Source of the DNA: Streptomyces sp. NRRL F-6131
GTDB lineage: Bacteria; Actinomycetota; Actinomycetes; Streptomycetales; Streptomycetaceae
DNA length: 64,000 nucleotides
Assembly: GCA_000719695.1 (NCBI GenBank)
Contig: JOHN01000004.1
Span: 1 to 64,000 of the forward strand
Direction of reading: 5' to 3'
Every line of letters starts with the position of its first letter. Position 1 is the first letter of the stretch. A program made the translations under genes and the position numbers. Of this stretch, positions 36,132 to 45,597 are shown in pieces. The notes under the pieces are model-generated. The model was not told the origin of the DNA. It did not search any database and was given only the letters and a program-made list of their open reading frames with translations.

Positions 36132-37523
36132 TCAGGCGGTGGCCGCCTTGCCGGTCACCGCCGCTCCGGCCTCCTCGGGTTCTCCGGTCGTGCCCCGTTC
36201 CGGGACCCCGGCCACCTCGGCCAGGTCGTGCCCGCGGGTCTCCCGCCCGCACAGCACGGCCAGGACGGTGATCGCGGCGGCGATCGCCACGTACACCGAG
36301 ATCGGTGTCGAGCTGCCGTAGTCCTTCAGCAGCGCGGTGGCGATCAGCGGCGCGGGCGCCCCGGCGGCCACCGAGGCGAACTGCGCACCGATCGAGGCGC
36401 CCGAGTAGCGCATCCGGGTGGCGAACAGCTCGGAGAAGAAGGCCGCCTGGGGCGCGTACATCGCGCTGTGGAAGACCAGCCCGACGGTCACCGCGAGCAC
36501 CAGCGACCCGAACGACCGGGTGTCGACCATGCCGAAGAAGACGAACGCCCACACACCGACGCCCACGGCGCCCACCAGGTACACCGGTTTGCGCCCGACC
36601 CGGTCGGAGAGCGCCCCGAACAGCGGGATCAGCGCGAACTGGACCGCCGAGGCGATCAGTACCGCGTTCAGCGCGGTCTGCTTGGGGAAGTGCACGTGCG
36701 AGACGGCGTACGCGAGGACGAATGTCGTCATGACGTAGTACGAGATGTTCTCCGCCATCCGCGCCCCCATCGCGACCAGCACCTCCCGCCAGTGGTGGCG
36801 CAGGACGCCGACCAGCGGCGGCTGTTCGGGCTTGCCGCGCGAGGCCGCCCGGGCCAGCGCCTCCTTGAACAGCGGCGACTCGTCGACCGCCAGGCGGATC
36901 CACAGGCCGACCGCGACCAGCAGCGCCGACAGCAGGAACGGCACCCGCCAGCCCCACGCCAGGAAGGTGGCCTCCGACTGGAGGCCCGTCAGCAGCGACA
37001 GCACCCCGGCCGCCAGCAGGTTCCCGGCCGGCGCCCCGCCCTGCGGCCAGGACGCCCAGAACCCGCGCCGCCGCGCGTCGCCGTGCTCCGACACCAGCAG
37101 CACCGCGCCGCCCCACTCACCGCCCAGGGCGAAGCCCTGCACCAGCCGCAGCAGCGTCAGCAGCACCGGCGCCGTCACGCCGATCGAGTCGTAGGTCGGC
37201 AGGCAGCCGATCAGCGTGGTCGACCCGCCCATCAGCAGCAGGCTCACCACCAGCAGCTTCTTGCGGCCCACCCGGTCCCCGAAGTGCCCGAACACCAGCG
37301 CGCCGATCGGCCGCGCCGCGAAGCCGATCGCATAGGTGAGGAACGACAGCAGCGTCCCGGTCAGCGGGTCGCTGCCGGGGAAGAACACCTTGCCGAACAC
37401 CAGCGCCGCCGCTGTTCCGTACAAGAAGTAGTCGTACCACTCGATGGTGGTGCCGATCACGCTCGCCGCGACGACTCTGCGCAGCGAGCGGCTCCGTGCT
37501 TGATCCGAGACAGCGGTTGTCAT
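36132..37523 (-). CDS. MHS-family MFS transporter (organic acid:H+ symporter)
   Basis: A 463-residue, twelve-helix transporter of the metabolite:H+ symporter group (ShiA/ProP/KgtP-like). The sequence starts VVAASVIGTTIEWYDYFLYG, a hallmark of the group, with GHFGDRVGRKKLLVVSLLLM as motif A and LFGALSDRVGRKPVYLVGAV as its repeat in the second half. Placed between the 3-hydroxybutyrate dehydrogenase and the PucR gene, it may import hydroxybutyrate or a related acid (inference from context). Confidence 0.92.
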   Translation of the reverse strand: MTTAVSDQARSRSLRRVVAASVIGTTIEWYDYFLYGTAAALVFGKVFFPGSDPLTGTLLSFLTYAIGFAARPIGALVFGHFGDRVGRKKLLVVSLLLMGGSTTLIGCLPTYDSIGVTAPVLLTLLRLVQGFALGGEWGGAVLLVSEHGDARRRGFWASWPQGGAPAGNLLAAGVLSLLTGLQSEATFLAWGWRVPFLLSALLVAVGLWIRLAVDESPLFKEALARAASRGKPEQPPLVGVLRHHWREVLVAMGARMAENISYYVMTTFVLAYAVSHVHFPKQTALNAVLIASAVQFALIPLFGALSDRVGRKPVYLVGAVGVGVWAFVFFGMVDTRSFGSLVLAVTVGLVFHSAMYAPQAAFFSELFATRMRYSGASIGAQFASVAAGAPAPLIATALLKDYGSSTPISVYVAIAAAITVLAVLCGRETRGHDLAEVAGVPERGTTGEPEEAGAAVTGKAATA

Positions 37524-37618
37524 GGGTCACCACTTCCAGGCCGGGGGACGGGGACGAGGGGAGGGGACGAGGGGAGGGGGAGGGGACGGACGGGGCGGTG
37601 CCGCCACCGGCGGACCGC

Positions 37619-38380
37619 TCAGCGCGCCGTCCAGGCACCGTCGAGGGGGAGGGAGGCGCCGGTGAGGCAGGCGGCGTGCGGGAGGCAGAGGTAGAGGGCG
37701 AGCTGGGCGACCTCGGTCGGGTCGATGAGGCGTTTGACGGCGGTGCGGTCCAGCAGCACGCGCTCGACGACCTCCTCCTCGGGGATGCCGTGGGCGCGGG
37801 CCTGGTCGGCGATCTGGTGCTCCACCAGGGGGGTGCGGACGTAGCCGGGGTTGATGCAGTTGCTGGTGACCCCGTGCGGCGCGCCCTCCAGGGCGACCGT
37901 CTTGCTGAGGCCCTCCAGGCCGTGCTTGGCGATCACGTACGCCGATTTGAAGGGGCTCGCCCGCAGGCCGTGGACGGAGGAGATGTTGACGACCCGGCCC
38001 CACCGCCCCGCGTACATGTGCGGGAGGGTGCGGCGCAGGATGCGGAACGGTGCCTCGACCATCACCCGCTGGATCCGGGTGAAGCGTTCGAGCGGGAACT
38101 CGTGGAGCGGGGCGACGTGCTGCAGGCCGGCGTTGTTGACCACGATGTCGGCGTCGGCCGGCAGGGCCTCCACCGCCGCCGGGTCGGCGAGGTCGGCGAC
38201 GTGCGCGACGCCGCCGATCCGCTCGGCGAGCCGGTGGGCCGGGTCGGCGGCGAGGTCGACGACGTAGACCCGGGCGCCGGCCTCGGCGAAGGCCTCGGCG
38301 CAGGCCCGGCCGATGCCCGAGGCGGCCCCGGTGACCAGGGCGGTGCGGCCGTCGAGCGGGCGCGCTGAAGTGGTGTCCAT
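37619..38380 (-). CDS. 3-hydroxybutyrate dehydrogenase (SDR)
   Basis: A 253-residue short-chain dehydrogenase that oxidises (R)-3-hydroxybutyrate to acetoacetate with NAD+. It has the nucleotide motif TGAASGIG (about 18-25), the NNAG motif, and Ser / Tyr-x3-Lys in ISSVHGLRASPFKSAYVIAK. The family-specific stretches LQHVAPLHEFPLERF and GYVRTPLVEHQI support the assignment over generic SDRs. It is first in a minus-strand group with the transporter and the PucR regulator. Confidence 0.9.
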   Translation of the reverse strand: MDTTSARPLDGRTALVTGAASGIGRACAEAFAEAGARVYVVDLAADPAHRLAERIGGVAHVADLADPAAVEALPADADIVVNNAGLQHVAPLHEFPLERFTRIQRVMVEAPFRILRRTLPHMYAGRWGRVVNISSVHGLRASPFKSAYVIAKHGLEGLSKTVALEGAPHGVTSNCINPGYVRTPLVEHQIADQARAHGIPEEEVVERVLLDRTAVKRLIDPTEVAQLALYLCLPHAACLTGASLPLDGAWTAR

Positions 38381-38689
38381 GGCCGAGAACGGTAGGAACG
38401 GCGCGGCCCGGCTCCTATGGGGTGGCCCTCTACAGCACCCCGGTGAACTGTGGTGTTCTCCGCCATGACGGTTGACGCCCGGCAGAGGCCCCGTCAGCGA
38501 AACCCATCCTGAGGGGTCTTCCCCACAATGGGCGTGGATGCTTCACCCGTTCGGAGGATTGCTCGGTCAGAACCACCCATAGCGCCCGAATGCTCGCTAC
38601 ATTCACGCCGATTCCCGACAGGGGGCGTCGCCACAGGCAGCCGAACCGCTGGTGGAGCCGGTGCGGCGTCCGAGAGGTGTTGACTGACT

Positions 38690-40606
38690 ATGCCCCAAAG
38701 GCCTGCAACCGACAGCCCGGCGTACGGACCGCTCGACCCGCTCGACCAGCACCGAGGTCCGGTCGGCCGGGCCCTTCCGGACGCCCCCGACGCACCGACC
38801 GCCGACGAGCTGCGGCTGCCCGAGCAGGCCACACCCGAGCGGCACGTCCCGGAGCGCCACGTCCCGGAGCGGCACAGCCCCGAACACCACGGCCCCGAAC
38901 GCCACGTTCCGGAGCGGCACGGCCCCGAACGCCACGTCCCGGAGCGGCCGACCACCGAGCGGCACCAGACGGCCGGCACCCAGAACCTCCAGCTCGCCGC
39001 GCTGATCGAGGAGGCCGGCTTCTCGCACGCCGGCCTCGCCCGACGGGTCGACCAGCTCGGTCTGGAGCACGGTCTCGACCTGCGCTACGACAAGACCTCG
39101 GTGACCCGCTGGCTCCGCGGCCAGCAGCCCCGCGGCGCCACCCCGGCGCTGATCGCCGAGGTGTTCACCCGTCGGCTCGGCCGCCGCCTCACCGCGCAGG
39201 ACCTCGGCCTGGACGCCTGCGCCCCGGTCTACGCGGGCCTGGAGTTCGCCGAGACGCCGCAGGAGGCGGTGGACATCGTCGCGAGCATGTGGCGCAAGGA
39301 CAACGGACCGCAGTCCGAGCTGCGCCGGATCGCCTTCACCCCGGCCGGCCTGGTGGTGCCGAGCCGGGACTGGCTGATCGGCCGGACCGACGAGCGGGTC
39401 GCCCGGGACGGCTCCACGCTGGCGCGACCCGACCCGGGGGCCGCGGCGGCGACCGCCGGCCCGCCCGGGACGACCGCCGGCCCCGCGCCGCGCGGCCCGC
39501 TGCCGGGAGCCCCGGCCGGCCCCGCCGCCGCCCGCGCGGCCGTCACCCCGGCCGGACCCGCCCCCGCGGGCGGCCCGACGGCCGGTCCCGCCGCGGGCTC
39601 CGCCGCGCTCGGCGCCCGGGTGCCCACCCAGAGCCGCCGCCCGCCGATCGCCGTCGAGCCGCCGTACCACGACCCGGCCCGCGAACCGCGCCCCTCGCTG
39701 CGGGTCGGCCGCGGCGACATCGCCGCCATCCGCGCCGTCGGCGACCTGTTCCGCGCGCTGGACCACGCCTACGGCGGCGGCCACGCCCGTCAGGCGCTGG
39801 TCCGCTACCTGGAGAGCGAGGCCGAGCCGATGCTGCGCGGCCGCTACGGGGAGCAGATCGGCCGCGCCCTGTTCGGGGCGGTCGCCGACCTCACCCGGCT
39901 GGCCGGCTGGACGTCCTTCGACATCGCCGCGCACGGCCTCGCCCAGCGCTACTTCGTCCAGGCGCTGCGGCTCTCCCAGGCCGCCGGGGACCGCGCGCTC
40001 GGTGGGTACGTCCTGGTGACGATGAGCCAGCAGGCCGTCCACCTCGGCCACGGGCGGGAGGCCGTCCAGCTGGCCCGGGTCGCCCAGCAGGGCGTCGGCA
40101 CGGCGGTGCCGCCGACCGTGCAGGCGCTGCTGCACGCCGCCGAGGCGCGCGGGCACGGCCTGCTCGGCGACGTCCGTTCCTGCACCACGGCGCTGGTCCG
40201 GGCCGAGCGGGCGCTGGCCGCGGCCCGCACCGGTGACGACCTGCCGGCCTGGGCGCGGTTCTTCGACGAGGCGCAGCTCTCCGACGAGTTCGCGCACTGC
40301 TACCGGGACCTCCAGCAGTGGCGGACGGCCGCCCAGCACGCCGAGAAGTCGCTGCGGCTGCGCTCGCCCGCGTACGCCCGGAGCCGGATCTTCTGCCGGC
40401 TGGTGCTGGCCACCGCCCGGCTCGGCATGGGCGACCTCGACGAGGCCTGCGGCATGGCGACCGACGCGCTGCGCGCGGCGGGGGAGATGCGCTCGGCCCG
40501 GTCGCTGGAGTACGTGCGCGACTTCCACCGCCGGCTCACCCCGTACCGGGGCAGCCCGGTGGCCCGGGCGTTCGAGGAGACGGCCCGTCAGGCGGGGGTG
40601 ATCTGA
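38690..40606 (+). CDS. NsdA-like HTH/TPR regulatory protein with PERH repeats
   Basis: A 638-residue protein. Residues about 49-92 are a charged repeat of (V/S/G)PERH units, coded by a 15-nt repeat at 38828-38960. Then comes a cryptic HTH-like segment (about 98-180) with the signature KTSVTRWLRGQQPRGATPAL, followed by a Pro/Ala/Gly linker (240-315). A TPR-rich helical domain (345-638) closes it. This layout is that of NsdA and its paralogues, regulators of sporulation and antibiotic production in Streptomyces. The exact member cannot be fixed here. The 309-bp gap upstream, divergent to the dehydrogenase, holds no other gene. Confidence 0.75.
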   Translation: MPQRPATDSPAYGPLDPLDQHRGPVGRALPDAPDAPTADELRLPEQATPERHVPERHVPERHSPEHHGPERHVPERHGPERHVPERPTTERHQTAGTQNLQLAALIEEAGFSHAGLARRVDQLGLEHGLDLRYDKTSVTRWLRGQQPRGATPALIAEVFTRRLGRRLTAQDLGLDACAPVYAGLEFAETPQEAVDIVASMWRKDNGPQSELRRIAFTPAGLVVPSRDWLIGRTDERVARDGSTLARPDPGAAAATAGPPGTTAGPAPRGPLPGAPAGPAAARAAVTPAGPAPAGGPTAGPAAGSAALGARVPTQSRRPPIAVEPPYHDPAREPRPSLRVGRGDIAAIRAVGDLFRALDHAYGGGHARQALVRYLESEAEPMLRGRYGEQIGRALFGAVADLTRLAGWTSFDIAAHGLAQRYFVQALRLSQAAGDRALGGYVLVTMSQQAVHLGHGREAVQLARVAQQGVGTAVPPTVQALLHAAEARGHGLLGDVRSCTTALVRAERALAAARTGDDLPAWARFFDEAQLSDEFAHCYRDLQQWRTAAQHAEKSLRLRSPAYARSRIFCRLVLATARLGMGDLDEACGMATDALRAAGEMRSARSLEYVRDFHRRLTPYRGSPVARAFEETARQAGVI

Positions 40607-40634
40607 GCCCCGGGGCTCCGGAGGTCCGGCGCGG

Positions 40635-41867
40635 TCACCAGCTCTCGGCGTTCACCCGCGGCCGGTCGCCCTCCACGGCGGCCGGCGGTCGGACGTCCCC
40701 GCGCAGTCGCTGCGCGCCCAGCGGGAACAGCAGCACCGAGAGCATGCCCGCGCCGACCAGCGCGGCCGAGGTCGAGGACGGCAGGTGGCCGGCGTCCACC
40801 TCGATCGTGGTGATCACCACGACCAGCGGCAGCGCGGTCGCGGCGTAGAGGCCGAGCGCGCCCCGGTCGCGCCGCCCCAGCCCGGCGGGGGCGAGCAGCG
40901 CGGCGGGCAGTCCGCGTACGGCCAGCAGCAGGAGCAGGAAGACCGGGACGAGCAGCAGCGTGCCCGGATCGCCGAGCAGCGCGTCCAGGTCGAACTTCAT
41001 CCCGCTGACCACGAAGAACACCGGGACGAGGAAGCCGAAGCCGATCCCCTCCAGCTTGGCCTCGATGACCTCCTCGGCCGGGCGCGGGATGTCGGAGAGC
41101 AGCAGCCGGGAGACGATGCCGGCGGTGAACGCGCCGAGCAGCATGTCGAGTTCCAGCCAGATGGCGGCGGCCACCATGGTCGCGAGCACCAGGATCACGG
41201 TGCGCACGGCGAACTGGCCGGAGGTGCGCAGGGTGCGCCGGATCAGCCGGGTCATCCAGACGGGCCGGGGCCGCCGGGCACCGGCGACGGCGACGGCGGT
41301 GATCACGGCGAAGGCGGCCAGGATCACGGCGGTGCGGCCGGCGCTGTTCCCGCTGAGCAGGACGGCGACCGCGATGATCGGTCCGAACTCGCCGACCGCG
41401 CCGGTGGCCATCACCAGGGAGCCGAAGGGGGTGGGCAGTTCACCGGCGTCCCGGAGGATCGGCAGGATGGTGCCGAGCGCGGTGGTGGTGAGCACCAGCC
41501 CGGCGAAGGCGCCGTCCAGCGGGTGCGGGTTGACGAGCGCGCCGACGACGAGCGCGACCGCCACGGTGATCAGCCAGGCGGCGCCGGCCCGGCGGAGCGG
41601 CCCGCCGCGCAGCTTGGCGAAGTCGATCTCGTAGCCGGCCAGGAACATCAGCATGGCCAGGCCGAACTGGGAGAGCGCGTCGACCAGGTCGTCGACGTGC
41701 ACCCAGTTCGCCACGTCGGGGCCGATCAGCACGCCGAGCAGGATCTCGAACACCACGGTGGGGACGGCGATCCACCGCAGCAGTCGGTCGGCGATCAGCG
41801 GGGCGGCCACCGCGGCGGCGGGAACCAGGATCAGCGAGAGCGGCTGGACCTCGAAGTCGGCGCTCAC
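40635..41867 (-). CDS. Cation:proton antiporter (CPA2/Kef type)
   Basis: A 410-residue membrane protein with about 12 hydrophobic segments. AMLMFLAGYEIDFAKLRGGP and LVMATGAVGEFGPIIAVAVL match the Na+/H+ exchanger fold of the CPA2 family, where the Asp/Glu in the unwound helices carries protons. There is no cytosolic RCK domain, unlike full Kef channels. A GTG start is used. The NsdA-like gene converges on it with 28 bp between stops. The specific ion is unknown. Confidence 0.88.
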   Translation of the reverse strand: MSADFEVQPLSLILVPAAAVAAPLIADRLLRWIAVPTVVFEILLGVLIGPDVANWVHVDDLVDALSQFGLAMLMFLAGYEIDFAKLRGGPLRRAGAAWLITVAVALVVGALVNPHPLDGAFAGLVLTTTALGTILPILRDAGELPTPFGSLVMATGAVGEFGPIIAVAVLLSGNSAGRTAVILAAFAVITAVAVAGARRPRPVWMTRLIRRTLRTSGQFAVRTVILVLATMVAAAIWLELDMLLGAFTAGIVSRLLLSDIPRPAEEVIEAKLEGIGFGFLVPVFFVVSGMKFDLDALLGDPGTLLLVPVFLLLLLAVRGLPAALLAPAGLGRRDRGALGLYAATALPLVVVITTIEVDAGHLPSSTSAALVGAGMLSVLLFPLGAQRLRGDVRPPAAVEGDRPRVNAESW

Positions 41868-41970
41868 CGGGGGGCCGACGGGGGAGCGGAGATCGTCCGA
41901 TCAGCGGTCATATCGGCATATTGGCATGCGATGCCGCCGCCTCCCGGGCAGCCGGGCCGCGTGCCGCGCA

Positions 41971-42005
41971 CCCGGGGGGTGTCCCGCGGCGGGACACCCC
42001 CCGGG
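41971..42005 (-). terminator. Hairpin between FAD oxidoreductase and antiporter genes
   Basis: Perfect 16-bp stem cccggggggtgtcccg with a 3-nt loop, about 75 bp after the oxidoreductase stop; it separates the two same-strand genes. Confidence 0.85.
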
Positions 42006-42080
42006 GCCGGCGGCGCCGAACCGGGCCGCCTCCGCCCTCGGGCGGCAGAGCCGGGCCGCTTCCGTGGTCGGGCCGCAGGG

Positions 42081-43409
42081 TCAGGCCGCCTCCGCCTCCC
42101 GCACGGCGAGCGGCAGACCGAGGTCGCGCGCCACGGCCTCGGCCGCACGCCGCCCCGAGACCAGGGCGCCCTGCACGCTGCTGGTGTCCCGGTGGTCGCC
42201 GCAGACGTACAGCCCGGCCAGCAGCCGCACCGGTCGCCGGGTGTTGTGCGGCGGCGGCATGGCCGGCACCGCGTCCGGCAGGTGGCGCACGCTCAGGAAG
42301 TGCCAGCCGCCCGTCGGCGTGCCGTACAGCTCGGCCAGCCGGCCGCGCACGGCCGGTTCCAGCGCCGCCGGGCCGCCGGCGTCGAAGGTGCGGCGGCCGA
42401 GCACGGTGGTGGCGATCAGCGCCTGCCCGGCCGGGGCGTACGAGGGGTGCAGCTCGCTGAGCACCAGCGAGTGCGACACCAGGGACGGCTGCCCGCCCGG
42501 CCGGTCGCCGTCCAGCAGCAGGGCGGCCTCGCCCAGCGGGCTGCGGTCGGCCGCGTGGTAGAAGGTCGTGACGGGGTGGAAGTCCGGCAGCCGCAGGCCG
42601 GGCAGCAGCTCGGCGGCGGAGCGGGGGTCGGTCGCGACGATCACGGCCTGTGCGCCGATCCGCCCGTGAACGGCGGTCTCCACGCCGTCGGCGGTGATCG
42701 AGGTGACCCGCACCCCGGTCCGGACGGTGCCGGCGGGAAGCGCGGCGGCCAGCTGGGCCGGCACGGCCGCGATCCCCCCGGCGGGCAGACAGAGCCGGCC
42801 GCGCGCGTAACAGCGGAGCACCAGGTCGGCGACCCGGCTGCTGGTGCCGAGGGCGGGGTCGCTGAGCAGTGCGCCGAGCAGCGGCCGCAGCAGACCGTCG
42901 ACGGTGCGCGGGGCCAGCCCGCGGTCGCCGAGGGCCCGGGCGGTGGTGGTCTCCGGCCGGGCCTTCAGCCGGGCGGGCGGGGTGGCGGCGAGCCGGTTGA
43001 GCCAGCTGCCGAGGCGCGCCTTGTCCAGCGGGCTGCCCAGCGGCGCCCGGGCGGCGGCCTGCCGGGCGGTGGTCAGCTGCGGGTCCCCGACCCGGTACCG
43101 GCGCCCGCCGTTGTGCACGAGTACGCCCGGCGTGAGCGGGCGCAGATCGAGGCGGTCGAGGTCGAGCACGCGGCGCGGCTCGGGGAAGGCGGTGTTCAGC
43201 AGATGGCTGCCGTGGTCGAGCCGGAAGCCGTCCAGCTCGTGGGAGGCCGCTCGGCCGCCGATCCCGTCCGCGGCCTCCAGGATCTGGACGGCGAGGCCGC
43301 GGCCGATGAGTACGCGAGCGGCGGCGAGGCCGGCGAGGCCGGCTCCCACCACGACGACGTCCGGGTCGGACTGTCGGCGGGTGCGGCGAGTGAAGTCGTA
43401 CGTGGGCAC
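42081..43409 (-). CDS. FAD-dependent oxidoreductase (amine-oxidase / protoporphyrinogen-oxidase-like)
   Basis: A 442-residue flavoprotein. The Rossmann motif VVVVGAGLAGLAAARVL (about 17-33) starts the FAD domain, followed by an amine-oxidase-type GGRAASHELDGFRLDHGSHL. The C-terminal FAD-closing region is LYVCGDHRDTSSVQGALVSG. GTG 43409 follows GGGAGGGAG and fits the family start. The substrate is unknown; neighbours give no pathway. The next 450 bp upstream hold no gene, only the hairpin noted below. Confidence 0.85.
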   Translation of the reverse strand: MPTYDFTRRTRRQSDPDVVVVGAGLAGLAAARVLIGRGLAVQILEAADGIGGRAASHELDGFRLDHGSHLLNTAFPEPRRVLDLDRLDLRPLTPGVLVHNGGRRYRVGDPQLTTARQAAARAPLGSPLDKARLGSWLNRLAATPPARLKARPETTTARALGDRGLAPRTVDGLLRPLLGALLSDPALGTSSRVADLVLRCYARGRLCLPAGGIAAVPAQLAAALPAGTVRTGVRVTSITADGVETAVHGRIGAQAVIVATDPRSAAELLPGLRLPDFHPVTTFYHAADRSPLGEAALLLDGDRPGGQPSLVSHSLVLSELHPSYAPAGQALIATTVLGRRTFDAGGPAALEPAVRGRLAELYGTPTGGWHFLSVRHLPDAVPAMPPPHNTRRPVRLLAGLYVCGDHRDTSSVQGALVSGRRAAEAVARDLGLPLAVREAEAA

Positions 43410-43751
43410 GGGTGGCTCCCTCCCTGGTCCCGGGAATTTCGGGCCGGCGCAGGCAGCGGGGTGCTGGGACACGGTCCGACCGGGTTGATGCCCCGTCAGT
43501 GCGAGGGTCAGACAGTCACATCGGGCCCGAACCCGCCGGGGAAGGGGAGTGACCGCATCCGGTGGCCGCCCGGTCACGGACTGTGCGCCTCTCCGGCCGA
43601 GTTCCCGCCCTACGGGCGCGCACGGTCACCAGGGGCGTGCGACGCGCCCACGACGTGCTCCCGTGCGCCCCCTCTCGGAGCCCTGCACGGCAGCCGCTCC
43701 GGCTCCGCTCCGCATATGCCCCTGGCCAGGGCGGACGTCGTAGCGCGCCTA

Positions 43752-43793
43752 CGCGGCGGGGCCGGACGCGACCGCGCGTCCGGCCCCGCCGCG
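43752..43793 (-). terminator. Terminator of the TIGR01777 gene
   Basis: Perfect 19-bp GC stem (core cggcggggccggacgcg) with an ACCG loop, about 70 bp after the stop of the epimerase gene. Confidence 0.88.
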
Positions 43794-43860
43794 CGGGTCG
43801 TCCGGAGCCGACCGACGCGGTCGTCACCGCCCCGGGGCGCCGCCGCGGACCGTCGCGGCC

Positions 43861-44766
43861 TCAGAGCGCCGCCCGCACCGCCGAGTCGACGTCCGGGTGC
43901 TCGAAGCGGAAGCCCGCGTCCAGCAGTCGGCGCGGCACCGCCCGGTGGCTGCCGACCACCTCGATCGCCAGCTCGCCCAGCACCGCGCTCAGGACGGCCT
44001 GCGGCACCGGGAACGGCGTCGGCCGGCGCAGCACCCGCCCGAGCGCCGCCGTCAGCTCGGCGTTGGTCACCGGCTCCGGCGCCGTCAGGTTGACCGGTCC
44101 GCTGATGTCCTCGCGGTCGAGCAGGAACCGCAGGGCCGCGATCTCGTCGGCGAGCGAGATGAAGCTCCAGTACTGCCGGCCGTCACCGAGCCGCCCGCCG
44201 AGGCCCAGCCGGAAGAGCGGGAAGAGCCGCCCGCCCGCCCCGCCGGCGGCGGAGAGCACCAGCCCGGTGCGCGGGTGGACCACCCGGATCCCGGCCCGCT
44301 CGGCCGGCCGGGCCGCCGCCTCCCACTCGACGCAGACCTCCGCCAGGAAGTCGTCCCCGGCGGGCGCGGACTCGTCGATCACCCGGTCCCCGGTCTGCCC
44401 GTAGTAGCCGACGGCCGAGGCGCTGAGGAAGACCTTCGGCGGCTCGGCGAGTCCGGCCAGCGCGACGGCCAGGGTCTCGGTGCCGAGCACCCGGCTCTCC
44501 CGGATCTCCCGCTTGTAGGAGTCGGTCCACCGGTGGTCGCCGACGCCGGCGCCCGCCAGGTGCACGACCGCCTCGACGCCGGCCAGCCCGGCCCGGTCGA
44601 CCTGGCCCAGCAATGGGTTCCAGCCGATGGCGGTGGTGCCGTCCGGCCGCGGTCCGGTCTTCGACCGGTGCCGGACCAGCCGCACCACCTCGTGCCCGTC
44701 CGTCAGCAGCGAGCGGACGAGCGCCGAGCCGATCAGTCCCGTGGATCCTGTGACCGCGATTCTCAT
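43861..44766 (-). CDS. TIGR01777-family NAD-dependent epimerase-like protein (DUF1731)
   Basis: A 301-residue extended-SDR protein. The N-terminal GSTGLIGSALVRSLLTDGHE binds the dinucleotide, IGWNPLLGQVDRAGLAGVEA and VVHLAGAGVGDHRWT are typical of this family, and the DUF1731 C-terminal domain is GELAIEVVGSHRAVPRRLLD then AGFRF. E. coli YfcH is the model; the substrate is unknown. The ATG at 44766 is adopted because the open frame upstream consists only of the 36-bp DNA repeat. Confidence 0.92.
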   Translation of the reverse strand: MRIAVTGSTGLIGSALVRSLLTDGHEVVRLVRHRSKTGPRPDGTTAIGWNPLLGQVDRAGLAGVEAVVHLAGAGVGDHRWTDSYKREIRESRVLGTETLAVALAGLAEPPKVFLSASAVGYYGQTGDRVIDESAPAGDDFLAEVCVEWEAAARPAERAGIRVVHPRTGLVLSAAGGAGGRLFPLFRLGLGGRLGDGRQYWSFISLADEIAALRFLLDREDISGPVNLTAPEPVTNAELTAALGRVLRRPTPFPVPQAVLSAVLGELAIEVVGSHRAVPRRLLDAGFRFEHPDVDSAVRAAL

Positions 44767-44814
44767 GGGCCCATCCTCGCAGCCGGGCGCCCGCCCGCCC
44801 CGGAGCGGCGGGGC

Positions 44815-44907
44815 GGAGCGGCGGCGCGGGGCGAAGGCGCGGTCCGGAGCGGAGCGGCGGCGCGGGGCGAAGGCGCGGTCCGGAGCGGAGCGGCGGCGCG
44901 GGGCGGA
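44815..44907. repeat. 36-bp tandem repeat, about 2.5 copies
   Basis: Two identical 36-nt units (each beginning ggagcggcggcgcggggcga) followed by a partial third. It lies in the divergent promoter region between the epimerase and GNAT genes, so it could affect their expression or be a simple duplication. Confidence 0.85.
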
Positions 44908-44947
44908 GGCCGAAATTCCGTGTACGCCCGGGCGGAGGATGATTAGC

Positions 44948-45457
44948 ATGCCGCGCATGCACGAATCCGACCAGCTGATCATCCGCCCCGCCCGGACCGA
45001 GGACGAGGGGGCGCTCGCCGTCCTCAACCGCACCACCTGGACCCCGCTGGCCGAAGTCGCTCCCCGCCCCGCCGCGGACGCGGGGGTGTTCGACGAGCGC
45101 CACACCCCCGACCAGTTCCACCTCGCCCTGCTCGACGGCCGGGTCGTCGGCTACGTCCGGGTCGTCCCGCCGACCCCGCTGGCCAGCAACCGGCACGTGC
45201 GTCAGATCCAGGGCCTCGCGGTCGACACCGCCGCGCGCGGCCGGGGCATCGGCGTCGCCCTGGTCGAGGAGGCCTGCCGGGTCGCCCGGGAGCAGGGCGC
45301 CCGCCGGATCACCCTGCGGGTGCTCGGCCACAACGCGCCGGCCCGCGCCCTCTACGAGCGCTGTGGCTTCGTCGTCGAGGGCACGCTCACGGAGGAGTTC
45401 CTGATCGGGGACGCCTTCGTCGACGACATCTGGATGGCCCGGCGACTGACCGACTGA
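44948..45457 (+). CDS. GNAT-family N-acetyltransferase
   Basis: A 169-residue GNAT. The acetyl-CoA pyrophosphate loop RGRGIGVALVEE (motif A) and ALYERCGFVVEG (motif B) are clear. GGAGG at 44934-44938 places the start at ATG 44948; ATG 44939 and 44957 are also in frame. The acceptor is unknown. Confidence 0.9.
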   Translation: MPRMHESDQLIIRPARTEDEGALAVLNRTTWTPLAEVAPRPAADAGVFDERHTPDQFHLALLDGRVVGYVRVVPPTPLASNRHVRQIQGLAVDTAARGRGIGVALVEEACRVAREQGARRITLRVLGHNAPARALYERCGFVVEGTLTEEFLIGDAFVDDIWMARRLTD

Positions 45458-45597
45458 CCGCCCGGGCCGTTCGCACACCCCCGCCGCACCGCCCGTCCAG
45501 GGCTACTGACGAGTCGTCAGATCTGGTACACGGGTGGTGCAGAGTCGTGACAGACCCGCCCTGTCTGGAGCGTCACCCGGACGGGTAGGTTACGGCC

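Noticed and set aside
44815..44907. CRISPR-like array
   Set aside because: Units are contiguous without spacers and no cas genes are near; simple tandem repeat.
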